From: Enoplosus armatus
Lineage: Eukaryota > Chordata > Actinopteri > Centrarchiformes > Enoplosidae
Direction: 5' to 3'
NCBI RefSeq assembly: GCF_043641665.1
Contig: NC_092190.1
Span: forward strand, 9,940,048 to 10,004,047
Length of the DNA stretch: 64,000 nucleotides
Made by a program: the position numbers and the translations under genes. Below the pieces are notes generated by a model. The model saw only the letters and a list, made by a program, of their open reading frames with translations, had not been told where the DNA came from and did not search any database. Every line of letters begins with the position of its first letter. Position 1 is the stretch's first letter. Positions 13,557-25,000 of the stretch are shown piece after piece.

Positions 13557-13590
<34 letters not shown>

Positions 13591-13620
13591 ACAGACAGAG
13601 AGAGAGAGAGAGAGAGAGAG
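13557..13620. repeat. Compound (GT)n-(GA)n microsatellite
   Basis: About 15 GT units followed by an AGACAG bridge and about 14 GA units. Confidence 0.97.
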
Positions 13621-14706
13621 GCACGCAATCCTCACAAATAGGCTTATTTCTGACAATGCGACAGTTGTTCCTGCACAAACTCAGACTCCTGTTGTTTTTT
13701 ATGAAATACACCAATTAAACTGGGTCATTAAGTGTAATTCATACTGCAGCGCGGGGCTCGAAATAGGCGCAGGGAAACTCCTTATTGTCACTAGTGGTAC
13801 ATTATGTATTATGGATTTCCCTGCTGAGATCCTCTGGGAGTGTATTTCTGAGCAGCAGCCGGCTCTGCTGCAGACTGACGGATTGTTTAATAGTGCTGCA
13901 TGTAGCTGAAATAAATGGGTTGGTCATCTTGGACAAACGTGGCTGTGAAAAGAACTGGTGACATGGGGGGAATCACAATTTCACAATAAGAGGACCTGAT
14001 TCCAGATCAATGCAGCGTGTTTAGGCATTGAAAATAACCAGTTTATCTACGTACTGACCTGATTTTGCCTTTTATCGTCATTTTGTACATATGTGTTACA
14101 TGTTAAAGTACCTGTACTATAATGATGTCCTGCATAAACACATCTTGTCTTTGCAAACATTATATTCTCTTTTTCTTATTACTCTGCATGCCTATGTTTT
14201 ATTTCAATACGTGTTTTAATCATATATTCTCTGTTAGGGCCACTGTGTGATATCTGTCTACAGACTACAGCTAACATTATATACATTATATACAACTGTT
14301 GTGCACTGTCTATGTTAAACAGATAACCAATAGAATAAAGAATAAAATGAATCTGGTTATGTATATCAGATTGCATTAAAGCATAACAGTAACTCAAGCT
14401 TTACACAAAAGCACACATGAAACAACAATTTCACATATAATATCATATGTGAAACAACAACAATTCACATATGGGGACAGGTTAGTGAGACGCCCTCTAA
14501 CGGTGACTCTGGTCTGGTGTTGTAGTGGCTGAACTCCACCACAGTGAGGCGACATACTGACAGTCAGCAGCTTCAGGAGCAGCAGACAAGTCTTCTCGGT
14601 GCTCGTTGTCTGTGGACACCAGGAAGTAAACAGGAACAATAACTGAACAGCAGACAGACACCGGCGATAACAAAGACAAGAGACCGCTGTGTCAGTGTCA
14701 GTAACG

Positions 14707-16818
14707 ATGGAGGAATATAACTCTGGAGATGAGGTAAAGATAGTTTGACTTATATTTAATTAAACTATCTATAAGTTGCGCAGTTAACTCCACAAAGACG
14801 CCTCGGTTAGTTGATATTAGCTAAATCAGCTAGCTTGGTCGGTTAGCTGAGGCTAACGGTGTTTCCATCGGGGTGTGGTCTCAGTCATTATATTAATAAT
14901 ATTAGAAGAGTATTTACGTCAGAAACAGCAAGTTACAGTGACAATTACATATTTATCATTTATTAAAATTTGTTAAATGCCTGTGGTGGGGAAGTGTTCA
15001 AATTGTTTACTTTATTTACTTATTACTACTAGTTATTGATACCACACTGTAAAAATACTCTGTCCTGCATTGACAATATTACTGAAGTAAAAGTATGTCA
15101 GTATAGTCAGTATAGAAATGTACTTTTTAAAATGTCCCCTCTAACTGTTATACTATTATATATTATATCATTAGATTATTATCACACATGCATTAATGTG
15201 AAAGCAACATTTTGCTGTTGTAGTTGGTTGAGGTGGAAATAGACAGCAACTAATGATTATTTTCATTATGGATTCATCTGCTGATTATTTTCTCCATTAA
15301 TCAATTGATTGTTTGATTTGTAAAGATCGTGGAAATAGTGAGAAATGTTATCTCAATTACCCACCTTCACAATGCTTCGTTTTGTTCAACCAACTGTCCA
15401 AACCACAAAATTATTATAATATAATAATTATAATATAATTAACATTATTCAAATAGCTACAAGGAATAGCAGCAAATCCCCAAATCTGTGAAACTGGAAC
15501 CATGAAATTTTTTTGCACGATTATAAGTATAAAATATTTGCCAATTAATCGACTAATGGTTTCAGCTGTACTTGTTTATACTGTTAGATAGTTAATTTAG
15601 TAACAAAACGTCATATTTTATAAGCTCTTCATATGTTTTGTATGTAAAAAGTCCTGCATTCAAAATGTTCCTTAAGGAAAACTATGGAGGTATCATCAAA
15701 CAAATGTACTTAAATTATCAAAAGTAAAGTAGTTATTATGCAGAATGGCCCTCGTCAGTGTGAAATCATTAAACTTTACTTTTTCAAGTGACACCTGCTG
15801 TGTCATTCACAGACTCAATGTTATATAGAAAACATCAGTCTATGTGGTGGTTTCTTCATGCAAACAAAAGGAAATAAAACAACACAGATGACACCAACTA
15901 ACCATGTGTTTTCTTTTTTTATACTTCCCTGCAGGTTGCCTTCAATGCCGATGAGGCCAATATCTCAGTTAAAGAGGTACCTTTTCATCCCTGGAAACTT
16001 TAATAACTGTATTTTATTATGAATCCACTCTTTGATGTGACGGCAGTGTAAATTACTTGTACATGTGTGTGCTTTTTGTCTCAGTGTATTGAAGGCGTCA
16101 TTGGTGGAACAGATTATAACCAGAGCAAAGTGAACAAGTGGACGGCCAGTATAGTGGAGCACTCTCTGACTCACCTGGTCAAACAGGGACGGCCGTTCAA
16201 ATACATAGGTGAACTAACTAACTGCCCGTTGCATAACATGAGTAAATAATGTTGACATGTAGAGCTTATATGTGACTCGTAACATGTGACACTGCTCCCT
16301 GATGTTTTGCAGTAAACTGTTCGATCATGCAGAAGAGCGGTGCTGGTCTCCACACAGCCAACTCCTGCTACTGGGACACAGCCACTGATGGTAATCATTT
16401 TTATATGTGTTAATATGTTAATGTGATACCTGACTTTCAGTACAGATATCAAAACAATACTTTTTACAATACCTTACTTTGTGTTTGTATACAAAACCTT
16501 TTTCATTTAATAAGAGAAGCCAACATTGTCAAATCTAAACACAAGCAGTCGGACAAGAACTTAAAATAATCTTAAATGTGAAAAATTATCATTGATATCT
16601 GGACCCATCTGCTCTAATTGCTGAGTTTGGGTAATTTTGTTGTGTTCAATTTGTGGAAAATATCACTAGAATTTTTCACCGGAGAAAGATGAGAAATATT
16701 AGACGACTGTGCAATGCCTCCTGCTTGTTTGTCTCCTTCAGGAAGCTGCACCGTCAGGTGGGAGAATCGCACCATGTACTGTGTGGTCAGTGTGTTTGCT
16801 GTCGCTGTGCCTCTGTGA
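14707..16818 (+). CDS. dynlt3: Dynein light chain Tctex-type 3 (DYNLT3)
   Basis: Five coding exons join to a 115-residue protein: 14707-14733, 15935-15976, 16085-16208, 16313-16390 and 16742-16818, all with GT-AG borders and consistent phase. The protein begins MEEYNSGDE and ends VFAVAVPL. The conserved Tctex-1 core is plain: a CIEGVIGG helix, [10 protein letters not shown], a Q-G-KPFKYI-like strand (QGRPFKYI), the [12 protein letters not shown] strand and the [19 protein letters not shown] end. The length fits the family (human DYNLT3 116, DYNLT1 113). MEEY and the locus next to XK favour DYNLT3 over DYNLT1. Family members form homodimers that bind dynein intermediate chains and link cargo to the cytoplasmic dynein motor. 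The start is the first ATG after a GC-moderate leader, in context AACGATGG. It is convergent with xk and probably head to head with a leftward gene. Confidence 0.93.
15000..15140 (+). repeat. Dispersed repeat, 'ttccaccactg' family fragment in dynlt3 intron 1
   Basis: tattgataccacactgtaaa, cctgcattgacaa and aagtaaaagtatgtcagtat match the stepwise tactt/aagt pattern of the family. A second degenerate piece follows at about 15600-15740. Confidence 0.4.
15240..15580 (+). repeat. Dispersed repeat, 'caactaacgattattttcatta' family, in dynlt3 intron 1
   Basis: It starts cagcaactaatgattatttt, continues with attaatcaattgattg and ends with aattaatcgactaatggttt. The order and wording recur at 24.6, 25.6 and 43.0 kb and in reverse at 19.0 kb. 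It is a teleost dispersed repeat of unassigned class. Confidence 0.7.
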
Positions 16819-17189
16819 CAGTAGCACCGTGCTGCTCTCTCTCACCCGACACCATCATGTCTCCGTGACCAAGAAGCCATAAAGATCCTCTGATGACACC
16901 CTCCATTAGAAGTTCATGTACAAGTAGCTTATTTCTCCCCACGAGCTTGAACAACTTCAGGATACAAGTTGTGGTTTTGTGAGTTGACAGCCGACGTTTG
17001 TGTGACTGTGAGAAAATGCGGCTTTGTAGGGACCAAGGTCAGAATGCAACTCTGAAGCAGTGCATTAAGAAATGACACCTCAAACATCACATGTGTATTC
17101 TTACGTGAAAACTAAATGTTTTCCCTCCATATGTTGTCCCAAATGTTGTAATCTTAGCATAACGTAGAACTTGATTAGTCTCTAGCCAC

Positions 17190-17545
17190 ACTAGCAGGAG
17201 GGCTCTGAGGGCTCTGGACTGAAATATCTCAACAGCTATTGGATGGATTGCCGTGATATCGCCTACACACATTCAAACCCACTCCTTTAGCATCACAATC
17301 AGGTTAAAATTCCCAATTTGTCTGCTACTTTGGTTTATGACTGAATACCTGCAGAACTAACGACATTCCCTTCAGCCTCAGTTGTACTTTAGAGCTAATA
17401 TGCAAACATTACCATGTTAACACGCTAAACTAAGATGTTGAACATGGTAAACATTATATCTGCTAAACATCAAACTGTTAGCATGTTGACGTTAGCTCAG
17501 AGCACTGCAGTACAGCATCACAGAGCTGCTAGCATGGCTTTAGAC
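17190..17545 (-). repeat. Dispersed repeat, 'gcatgctaacatgct' family, reverse orientation, in the dynlt3 3' UTR
   Basis: Contains tggactgaaatatctcaaca, cagcctcagttgtactt, gttagcatgttgacgttagc and cacagagctgctagcatgg. These are the family motifs in reverse order and complement, so a transcribed copy would lie in the dynlt3 3' UTR if the distal poly(A) site is used. Confidence 0.75.
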
Positions 17546-17868
17546 TCTTAATCTTGTTTTCCTCTTGGTGTCTCCTTCGGTACATTCCCAAATAAAACTG
17601 ACTGAACTGTTCCTGTAGTAAAAAGGGTTGATATTGAAGACAAGTCTGACTGTTGTGCTTTAGTAGGTCCCTGATTACTTGTATAAAGTGTCTTTCCTTG
17701 TCTGCATTAATATTTTAATGTTTAAGGTCTGTAACTGTGCACATATGAGAGTGTGTATTTCCAGGAAGGCTTAATGGTCCCAACGACTAATGCACTTTTT
17801 CTAGACTTTCTTTGTAGGAAGCTGGAGCTCTTCTGTAAAACTGCGTGTTGAGTTTATGGAGGCTGTTT

Positions 17869-17874
17869 AATAAA
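17869..17874 (+). terminator. Distal poly(A) signal of dynlt3
   Basis: AATAAA, with a T-rich segment following. An alternative AATAAA lies at 17591-17596. Confidence 0.5.
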
Positions 17875-18067
17875 TTAAATTGTTGGAACATCTACAGTGC
17901 AGTCTTGAAACGTGTTTAACAATCCTAACCCACACACAAAGGAGAAAGATGTTATTACTGTTTTGCAGTTTGGTTGTTGGTCCACTAGAGGTCAGCACAG
18001 GACACCGTGTAGTAATGTCTCAGCTAGACATTAAACAGTACAGACAGTTTTCACATATAAATATAAA

Positions 18068-18073
18068 TTTATT
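18068..18073 (-). terminator. Candidate poly(A) signal of xk
   Basis: AATAAA on the minus strand, 1.45 kb downstream of the xk stop and about 200 bases from the distal dynlt3 signal on the other strand. Confidence 0.4.
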
Positions 18074-19017
18074 TAGATTTTTTAGGTAAGATTTTATATT
18101 TTAAATGTCGTTTTAATATTGCTCTGTATGAGAATATTCAATGTGTACAATAGGTTGTTCATATTTCTTTTGGCTTCAAAGGTTTCTTGTCTTATTTGTA
18201 CAAACATCAGAACACTCGAGGCTGTCATCTCTCTGCAGACACATTGCAAAAAGGAGTTAGTGCAAAAACAAACAACACTGACATTCTCTCTCACACACAA
18301 TTATACATCAAAAAATTTAAAATAAGCAAAAAACACTTCACAATTCCAAACATTTTTCAATTATATATAATCAATTCTTGTGTGCACTCGGTGTAAATAT
18401 TCTAACTAATGAGACATACAGACGCAGAGCTGACAGACCTAACAAACCTAACAAGCATGAGTTAGAAAAATGCAAATACATCCAAACAAAGCATTTCACA
18501 TCACTACTGCTACTGCAGTTGGTACAGTTGAACCAAAGCCACTTAAAATCCTTTTTGTAAACGTGCAAAAACATTACGCTTGGAGACGTACGTGCTTTAC
18601 AGTAACGTGTTTGGTGATCGAACAGGCTCTTAAACAATGTGTGGAGAGTCACGTCTCGTCAAGCACAAATACATCACAGAAGCAGCGCGAGTTAATGATA
18701 AAGCTCTTATCAAGGAGTAAAAAAACTGATTGCTTGCAGCCATAAAACCACAGGGGAGGGGGGTTCAGAAAAAAACCCTGTACAAAACAGACTCACCCCC
18801 CCCCCCTTCCCCTGCAGAATAACTGTCATCTGAGGCTCCACACATGCACACCTCCATGCCAAAGAGATACACGAAATACAATCAATTCAAATGCATGGCT
18901 CCTTGTGATCAGTATGCAGCATATATGTGGAGAGAGTCTCCATAACTAAAGAAGTAATGGTGTCCATGGGTTTTTATTTGACAGGTTAGGACACAGGTGA
19001 GCACCACCTCGGCAAGC

Positions 19018-19293
19018 AGAGCTGCAACGATTAGTCGATTGAAAGAAAAGGAATTGCCAACTATTTTGATAATCGATTAATTGTTTCAAGCAAAAATGTC
19101 AAACGTTTGCTGCTTCCAGCTTCTTAAACAGAAGGATTTGATGCTTTTCTTTGTCATTTATGATCTCAAACGAAGAGTCTTTGGGTTTTGGACTGTTGGT
19201 TGAAAAAAAGAAGTAATATGAAGACGTCACTTTGGACTCAAATTTTTTTTCACATTTTATAGACAAAATGATTAAATCGATTAATCGTGAAAT
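19018..19293 (-). repeat. Dispersed repeat, 'caactaacgattattttcatta' family, in the xk 3' UTR
   Basis: agctgcaacgattagtcgat at one end and aatcgattaatcgtgaaatt at the other enclose the family body, with the diagnostic ttttgataatcgattaattg. Confidence 0.7.
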
Positions 19294-19519
19294 TAAACAC
19301 AAGTGAACACTACGCCACCAGAATAGATCTAAAAATTAAGGACACAATTGCTTCATGTAGTAGTAATGGACAGAGTTGAGATCGATGTGTGAAAACTGAG
19401 ATTTAAAGTGTAAACTCAACTCACACAGAGGGATTCATGTGGCACTTAAAAGCTTACAGAGGGTATGATAACTGTCAAGAGTCGATCCTCCGAATGGCAC
19501 GTCAAACAATTGTGATGCT

Positions 19520-22007
19520 TTAAGCGTTGCAGGATAAACTGTGGCTAACGTCACCGTTGACTCCACCACCTATATTATTGCCCGTGTCGTTAGGAGTGTC
19601 ATAGATCGTGTCATCGAGCATGTCATACGACGTGTCGTTAGGCATGTCGTCTGTGGTGTCGCTGGTTGTGTCGGGGGCTCTGTGATTCGTCGGGACTTTG
19701 TGCGTGGTCGGGCTGGACGGCTCCAGGATGGACTTTCCCGTCGGCCTGTTCTGTGGCGAAGTGGAGTTGCACATGAGGCAGAGAAGAGAGGAGCAGTCCC
19801 AGAGGCCCTGGGTCATGCTGGAGGAGAAGAGCCTCCGACACGGATGACAGAACTGGTAGAAGACCAGCATGAAGAAGATGGCGATGGCGTAGGCGACCAG
19901 CAGCTGCAGCACCAGCAGCGGGGCACAGATGAAGTTGTAGAAGTCTGTTTTATAGATGTACCACAGAAGAAGCAGCGAGGCGTTCTCCACAAAACGCAAC
20001 ATGTAGTACACGGCCATGCGATACCAGTTCTGGGACTTATTGATGAGGTCCGGGTCATTGAGTTTCACCTGCACGGCGGACCAGCAGAACATGTTGATGC
20101 CGGCGTAGAGGAAGGTGAGCAGGCAAAGCACGATAGTGGTTCCCACCCTGGTCAGAGTCTTTTCTATGTTCTCAGGGAACGGCGAGTGGCTCTGCCAGAA
20201 CAGGATCCAGGGGTAGAGGAAGAAAACCAGGAAGTTAAGCAGGACCACAGGCAGGATCCAGAGCTGCAGCACAGAGCTGAACAGAACCAGAACCACCACA
20301 CGAGTGGCGATCTCGAAGCTTCTCCACAGGAAAATGCACAGATAAGCCATGGGCCGGACGTCCACCTCATAGTCGTCATATTTGATCTTAATGGCTAGGA
20401 TGTTGCAGCGCAGCGCTCCATACACGATAGACAGGAGGGAGATCACCATCAGTGTGCCTGACGTTAACAAACAGAGAGAGAAAGATGAGGATCACTTAAA
20501 GGACATCGTCTGAAGTCCAGGTTGACTTTGGACCATTTGCATTCATGTTTGTCTTTCTTTATCACCTATTATATAAACTGTCCCTCCCGCACAATATCAT
20601 CACGACCTCAACTATAAATCTGACTGAAAGTATAAAGCTGCCAGGAACCCACAATACATGAAAAATGATGCCTATAAAAATCTTTAGTGATAAACACTCA
20701 AAATGTTATTATGGAACAGTTCAATGTTTTTCATTTAAAGTCAACGTATGCCTGTAAATCACCGAAAATATTAATAAGTCCTTTTTAAAATTGTTATGGA
20801 GTACAGACATAAATGAGATACAGTGTGAAAGCCCCACATCAGCACTTTCAACTGGTTTCCTCGGCTTGTCTCTACATGACATATAAATAAAGTTATGTTG
20901 CTATAAATAAAACATGCTCAGTAAATTCACAGATAAATAGATGAACTCCAGAAAACAACATTCAGGTGCTCGTATGATAATTCTAACAGGTTTTTCTTCC
21001 TCCGTCCGTCTGTTTAGTACAAAATTTCCTCTTTACGTTTCCCTGAAAAAATAATTTTGTACTAAAAAGAAACTGTGGATGATTGATAGACTGTAACTCA
21101 CTTGATTTGAGTAACTCTGACTGCTGAAGCTTCATTAACTTCAGATAAACTTTGTTCAGATCGAGACAGTGGATTTTGTCCTCCATCACTTAGACATAAT
21201 AATCTTTTAATTGCCGGTACAAACAGGAGAAATAATTACAGCAAACACATCCTGTTTAAATGTACATATGGGCATCTGATTCTTGTTTTAAGACACACTT
21301 GAAAAATTGTGAACCTTCCCTTTAAAAGCCCTGAAGCCCACGTTCACATTCAGGCTGTTAAATCGGTAAGCGTGAAATCGAAGTGTCAGACTGACAGTAT
21401 TTATAACATCTTTTATTTTGTCCTAATTCGACGACCAGATGTCCTGGTTTGACTTTGTGTGAACCTTTATTAAATCTCCCTCAGGAAAGGAAATTACTGG
21501 CTCCCCCCCCCACACACACACACACAGTCATGTTTCCATCACTTCAGAGGACATTACATTACATTGCCTTACATTCATTTCCTGGAGACTTACCCCAACC
21601 ATAACCACTACTTTCCTAACTCTAACCCTTTGACATCTTACCTCACCTGACCTTAACCTAAAGTTAAAGTCTAACTACTTAACTAAATAACCTTAAACCA
21701 AGATCTTCACCCTAAAATTTAATGATTTGCTTTACTTGTCCCCAAAAGGAAGGCAAGTCCCCTTAAAGTGACTGTGTAAACACATTTATGTCCCCACAAC
21801 ATGAGTAATACACAGTCTCTCTCTCACACACACAAACAAACAAACACAAACAAAGAGTTGCCCGATTTCAGATCTGCGCCGACTACCAGAGAGTTATATA
21901 ACACCACTTTGACTCATGAAAACACCTTCCTCTTATTTCCAATTTGGCACTTAGCTGATCAGCCCACACCACAGTGGAGTAGAGGACTGGTATGTGTGTG
22001 TGTGTGT

Positions 22008-22040
<33 letters not shown>

Positions 22041-25000
22041 AGTGACACACACACACACTTAAGGTACATGTCCCCGCCGCCCCCTCACCTCTTCCGATGG
22101 ACACCCCCTGCTGCAGGACGCAGATGTAGAGCTGCAGGGTGAGCTGGGGGGCAGATCCCAGGAAGGCCTGAATGACAGAGGTGCGGGCGAAGGCTGCTCG
22201 GTGCGTGAACAGTTTCCCCTCCGCCTGCCCCACCTGCCGCTCCACCTCCTCAGACTGACCCCCGCGAGGCATCTGCTTCTTCCTGGTGATGCTGACATAA
22301 GGCTCCTCCACACGGCCCACACTGCCGTAGATACAGAACGCCTCCAGACACCTGCAGCACAGCAACAGCAGGGGAACACAGACCATCAGGAGCTGCACTA
22401 AAAGGTAAACCTTTCATTATCAACTCATTTTCATTTCATTTATTAGGCACCTCGTTAGCTTAATCAAAACAGAGCTTATTCTTCCAGATGTTCATATTAA
22501 CAGATAAAATCACTAAAAATCACATTCCAACACATCAGAACAGCAACTCACAACATACAAAACCAGATAAACTGAAAGAAGCCAGACTGCGAGTCTACAG
22601 CCGGGCTAGCAGCTCTGTGAGGCTGTCCTCAGGCTCAGTGGTGAGCTAAATGCTAATGTCAGCATGCTAACAAGTTCACAATGACAATAACATGTTTCAC
22701 AGGTACAATGTTTACTGTGTTCAGCATCTTAGTGTGGCATGTTAGCATGCTAACATTAGCTAATTTGCACTAAACACAGAGTACAGCTGAGGCTGATGGG
22801 AATGTTATTAGTTTTACAGATAATTGGTCATCAACCAAAGTACTGAACATCCATTAGTTGTTGAGATATTTCAGTCAGCGTGGCCGCACACTCTTGGTCT
22901 TGTTATTTGATAAGTGATTTAAAAGATTAATCAGAACTGTTGCAGATTAATTTTCTCTTCATCAACTAATTGTTTCAACTCTCAGTGCTTTCCAACTGCG
23001 CTAACTTTGAACACCAAAAGAGCTTCAATAAAAAGGTTAATATGATGACTGATTGATTGTTCAACTCAGTTAACAAGAAATAAACAACGAAATGCAGCTG
23101 TGAGCAGCAGTAGATGAGTTTAATATTCATCATCATTATCTATTGCTACTCCAGCATTTAGCCCTCTGTCTAAAGAAATGTCGGTCACAGTCAGTCATCC
23201 GCCAGTGAGACACCGAAAACACTTAAGTGTTGAATTTAGGCAAAAGGCCAGAGGTCTGTGTTGGTAAAGCAGCGCTGATACACGGTGCCAATAAAACAGC
23301 GAGGCAGGAGGATTTAAGCCCACGCACAGTGAAAGAACCACTGATTAAACAAATATAAATGAATAAAACTGAAACGGTTGAATCTGTGAGACGCTTTTCA
23401 GATGTTAAACAAAATACCAAAATCTCATTGAAGGATGAAGTGATGAAGATCAGTCCCACACACTGTTTCTGCTGAGATCAGCATGTTTTAACTGGGTGTG
23501 CTTGTGGTCTTAAAGGTAAAAAGGATAAGTGGAGTTTGCACACAACGGACAGATTTTGACAAAACAATCCAAAAGCAGAGCTAAGAGTGAATATTGTACT
23601 TGTATACGACGTACATCTAATCCTTCACCCTCATTGAAAAATCCAAAATCTATGAAACTGCAAATATTGTTCATTTCAAAAGATTAACTGTTGAAATGTC
23701 TATTCTCGGTGTTTGTGCGCAGGAAGTTTCACCTTTCCACATCACACTTGTGTAAGTTGCATATTGGACCACAAGTAGTTTCCAAATTTGTTTTGATGTC
23801 ACAAAATGAGCGAAGAGAAATGTTCCTCCTTCAGCAGATGAATGTTAAAACAGTCTTCTAGTGTCAAACTCTGAACATACATCATTCTGTGTTGGTAATT
23901 CAAAGTGAAGTAACTATAAGCACAAGACATTTTTGAGTGGAGGGGGACTTTAAACGGTATAAAAGCTGCAGAAAAAGCTCATAGGTGGAGCTTGAGTATT
24001 TTGACAAACTCCTGTTCCTCAGGCCAACAATGTACTTCCAGCTTTACAGACAGATTTAACTTCACTTCTGTTTAGAGCAGTGAAAGAAGAAATGATGCCA
24101 GCCGCTCACTTAAAGGAATTAAAATAAGGTTGTTCATTTGATAGAAGCTGGAATTAACAAAGAGGGCAGCGCATCAGCCAGCGGCATCATTGCTGTCATG
24201 ACACAACATGATAATAAAGACTCTGCTTAAAATATCAGACGTGTTGTTTTGGGCGGATGAGACTCCGTGAAGAGGAAGTGCCGCCGTGCTGTCGGCAGCA
24301 GAGACGGACATTTCCCTCTCTGGTTGTGTTGTCAGAGATAAGGAGCCAGCAGCGACAGGCGCTATTCTTAGACCAGCTCTTCACTCGGGACAGATGTGAA
24401 AGTCTGAACGGTAATCATCTGAACGCACACTCGAGGGGGAAACAGGCAGGGTCAGATCCACAGAGGCCACTGCAGGGGAGCAAACAGAGAATGTGGATGT
24501 TGTTGGGTCCTCATAAATATAACCGTCTCTGTAAACTGACTGTTTATATTCACAAACTGAAGGCTGACTGTATAGTAACGAGCCATAAGTGTGACAACTA
24601 ACAGCTGTTTTCATTCATCAATTAATTGTTTAATCTATAAAATATCAGAAAATAGTCCAAATTGACGTCTCCAAACGGCTTTTTTTTTGTCCAAACAACA
24701 GTCCAAACTCCAAAGATATAGAAATTACGACGATATAAAAACATAGAACAGCAGCACACTTTACACATCTGAGGAGCTGGATCCAGTGATTAATTGGCAT
24801 TTTACTAAATAACTGACTTAAATGATCAAGCAGTTATCAAAATTGCTGGTTAATTTTCTTTTGATTGACTGATCGATTAATCTAGTATTCAACTGAATGA
24901 TCTACAGAACAATCCACTATTCTAACGGGCTACAAAACATCTGAAAACAGTAAAAACTGAAGCTCTTTCTCTCCAGAAAACAAATTAGCAAATATTCACA

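Larger units (their letters stand above)
16819..18067 (+). other. dynlt3 3' untranslated region and converging intergenic gap
   Basis: Polyadenylation signals AATAAA lie at 17591-17596 and 17869-17874 on the + strand. No coding exon was found, and in particular nothing resembling CYBB, the gp91phox gene that sits between DYNLT3 and XK in human. Confidence 0.6.

Noticed and set aside
13285..13714. Overlapping reading frames of 65-136 codons on both strands around the GC-rich block
   Set aside because: They are driven by (CA)n, (GT)n and (GA)n runs and contain His/Thr/Val/Cys strings with no family resemblance.
17982..17997. CCACTAGAGGTCAGCA as a second CTCF site
   Set aside because: Deviates from the consensus at the central GG, so the match is weaker than the one at 34886.
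19541..20398. A 285-codon open frame on the + strand opposite xk exon 3
   Set aside because: It is the antisense shadow of a well-supported xk exon and has the charged, unlikely composition of a shadow frame.
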